Source: Lewinellaceae bacterium
Lineage (GTDB): Bacteria > Bacteroidota > Bacteroidia > Chitinophagales > Saprospiraceae
Direction of reading: 5' to 3'
DNA: 64,000 bases
Assembly (NCBI GenBank): GCA_016716135.1
Contig: JADJWX010000002.1
Coordinates: 124,001 to 188,000, forward strand
Shown: positions 62,884 through 64,000 of the stretch, piece by piece
How positions within the stretch are numbered: the first letter of the stretch is position 1
Layout: each line of letters opens with the position of its first letter
Notes under the pieces: model-generated
What the model was told of the DNA's origin: nothing
Database searches by the model: none
The model's input: the letters and a program-made list of their open reading frames with translations, nothing else
Position numbers and translations under genes: made by a program

Positions 62884-64000
62884 ATGAAATACGTCCCAGC
62901 TATTTTACTGATTGCGCTGTTCCGGGTAAGCGCACTGCCGGCCCAACGGGAAATTACCCTCGACGACTGTTTTACGTTTTTCAAATTTTACCCGCAAACC
63001 GCCGGGGTACTCCACTTTTCTCCGGATGGCCACCATTACCTGGAGGAGGACGAGCAGGGCATTTCGGAATTTGACCTGGCCACCGGCCTGAAAGAACGCA
63101 CGGTGGTGCCCTTGTCGGTCATGCAAACGACCAGTGCCTGGGATGCCTTTGCGTTCAACAACACGCAAACCAAACTGCTCCTGCGCACCAATACCAAGCC
63201 GGTGTACCGCCACTCCGTCACGGCGGCATACTGGGTGTACGACCTCACCACAAACACCGCCGCGCAACTGTACGACGAAGCGCCCGTCCAATACGCCGTT
63301 TTTTCCGCCGATGGCGAAAAAGTAGCCTTCGTGGCCGGGAACAACCTGTTTTTCAAAGATCTGAAAACCGGCAACATCACCCAGGTAACCACCGACGGCA
63401 AAAAAAACGAGATCATCAACGGCATCCCCGACTGGGTGTACGAGGAGGAATTTAGTCCGCCCGACGGCGCGGGCATGACGGCCACGGCCTGGAGTCCCGA
63501 CGGTCAAAAACTGGCCTTCATCCGCTTCGATGAGCGTGATGTGCCCGAATACCAGATGACCTGGTACACCGGCATGGCCCATCCGCGCTACACTGAATTT
63601 AAGTTTCCCAAAGTCGGCGCCCCCAACTCGAAAGTCAGCGTGCACGCGTACGACCTGGCTACCGGCCAAACCACCCAGGTGTTGCCCGGTACGGAAAACC
63701 AGGACCTCTACCTGCCGCGCATTTACTGGTCGCCCGACAATTTTCTTTGTGTGTACGTGCTCAACCGCTACCAGAACAACCTCTCGCTCGTGTTGTACGA
63801 CCCGGCGACCCAGGCCACGGGTATGTTGCTCGATGAAATGGACACGGCCTATGTGGACCTCGATATTTGCGACAACCTCACGTTCCTGCCCAACAACCGG
63901 GAGTTTATCTGGCTAAGCGAGCGCGACGGCCATACACACCTCTACCTCCTGCCGCGGCACAGCGATTCCACCGCTGCGATCCGCCAACTGACGCAGGGCA
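62884..64000 (+). CDS. Dipeptidyl peptidase IV (S9B), N-terminal part (3' end outside window)
   Basis: An open reading frame from ATG 62884 to the window edge (372 codons). It starts with a signal peptide (MKYVPAILLIALFRVSALPAQ). The sequence is the DPP-IV N-terminal beta-propeller: 'FTFFKFYPQTAGVLHFSPDGHHYLEED', 'KKNEIINGIPDWVYEEEF' (the Glu-Glu motif that binds the substrate N-terminus), 'TAWSPDGQKLAFIRFDERDVPEYQM' and 'LPRIYWSPDNFLCVY'. The catalytic Ser/Asp/His domain lies beyond the window. It is periplasmic and cuts X-Pro dipeptides from peptides. It is separated from the T9SS cargo gene by 44 bp. Confidence 0.93.
   Translation, partial: MKYVPAILLIALFRVSALPAQREITLDDCFTFFKFYPQTAGVLHFSPDGHHYLEEDEQGISEFDLATGLKERTVVPLSVMQTTSAWDAFAFNNTQTKLLLRTNTKPVYRHSVTAAYWVYDLTTNTAAQLYDEAPVQYAVFSADGEKVAFVAGNNLFFKDLKTGNITQVTTDGKKNEIINGIPDWVYEEEFSPPDGAGMTATAWSPDGQKLAFIRFDERDVPEYQMTWYTGMAHPRYTEFKFPKVGAPNSKVSVHAYDLATGQTTQVLPGTENQDLYLPRIYWSPDNFLCVYVLNRYQNNLSLVLYDPATQATGMLLDEMDTAYVDLDICDNLTFLPNNREFIWLSERDGHTHLYLLPRHSDSTAAIRQLTQG

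Overview
The window looks like a chromosomal segment of a Bacteroidota bacterium, probably a Saprospiria-type member. The evidence is a PorV outer-membrane component of the type IX secretion system (T9SS), several secreted proteins with T9SS-type C-terminal sorting domains, a DUF4834-like small protein, TAnnTTTG-type -7 promoter candidates, and leucine-rich-repeat (LRR) proteins and STAND NTPases of the kind common in that group. No tRNA, rRNA, CRISPR array, phage or conjugation module was recognised.

Layout. 1-14 kb: 3' end of metG, an NHL-propeller lipid/export-type protein, a VOC-DinB fusion, a REP/RAYT locus (3.9-5.8 kb), an S41 peptidase, an FtsX-type permease, a DUF433/DUF5615 toxin-antitoxin pair, an AarF/UbiB kinase and an SLC13 transporter. 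14-31 kb: mostly housekeeping genes (EamA permease, purC, WecE-type aminotransferase, subtilase, thioredoxin-VanY pair, nadC, DEAD-box helicase, SDR/AraC pair, NUC1 nuclease, GNAT). 31-42 kb: cation-chloride-type transporter plus Kv-type channel, a beta-barrel protein, dnaK, a secreted M43 metalloprotease, a hydrolase. 42-55 kb: the accessory core of the window. Two secreted LRR proteins, a SIR2-like/EAD11 protein and a membrane-anchored nSTAND1 NTPase lie in one close-packed same-strand run (42.05-49.34 kb). A second REP/RAYT locus follows, then two further LRR paralogues, one carrying 18 near-identical 69-bp LRR units. 55-64 kb: delta-60 repeat T9SS cargo, PorV, a hydrolase, a VPGUxxT thioredoxin-like protein, a small T9SS cargo protein and the 5' part of a dipeptidyl peptidase IV.

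The best candidate for an undescribed system is the 42-55 kb island. My reading, which is inference, is that a cytoplasmic NAD-type effector (SIR2-like with an effector-associated domain) is paired with a STAND switch that crosses the inner membrane, next to fast-evolving exported LRR proteins that could act as sensors or baits. A second theme is a dense population of intergenic palindromes. They include a 33-bp hairpin family with compensatory stem changes, two RAYT genes each embedded in its own palindrome type, and hairpins nested inside larger inverted repeats.

Caution on the sequence itself: at least seven otherwise healthy genes carry one or two frameshifts, several at homopolymers, and the repeat regions differ between copies almost only by small deletions. 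This looks like uncorrected long-read indel error, so I treat most frameshifted genes as intact in the organism.
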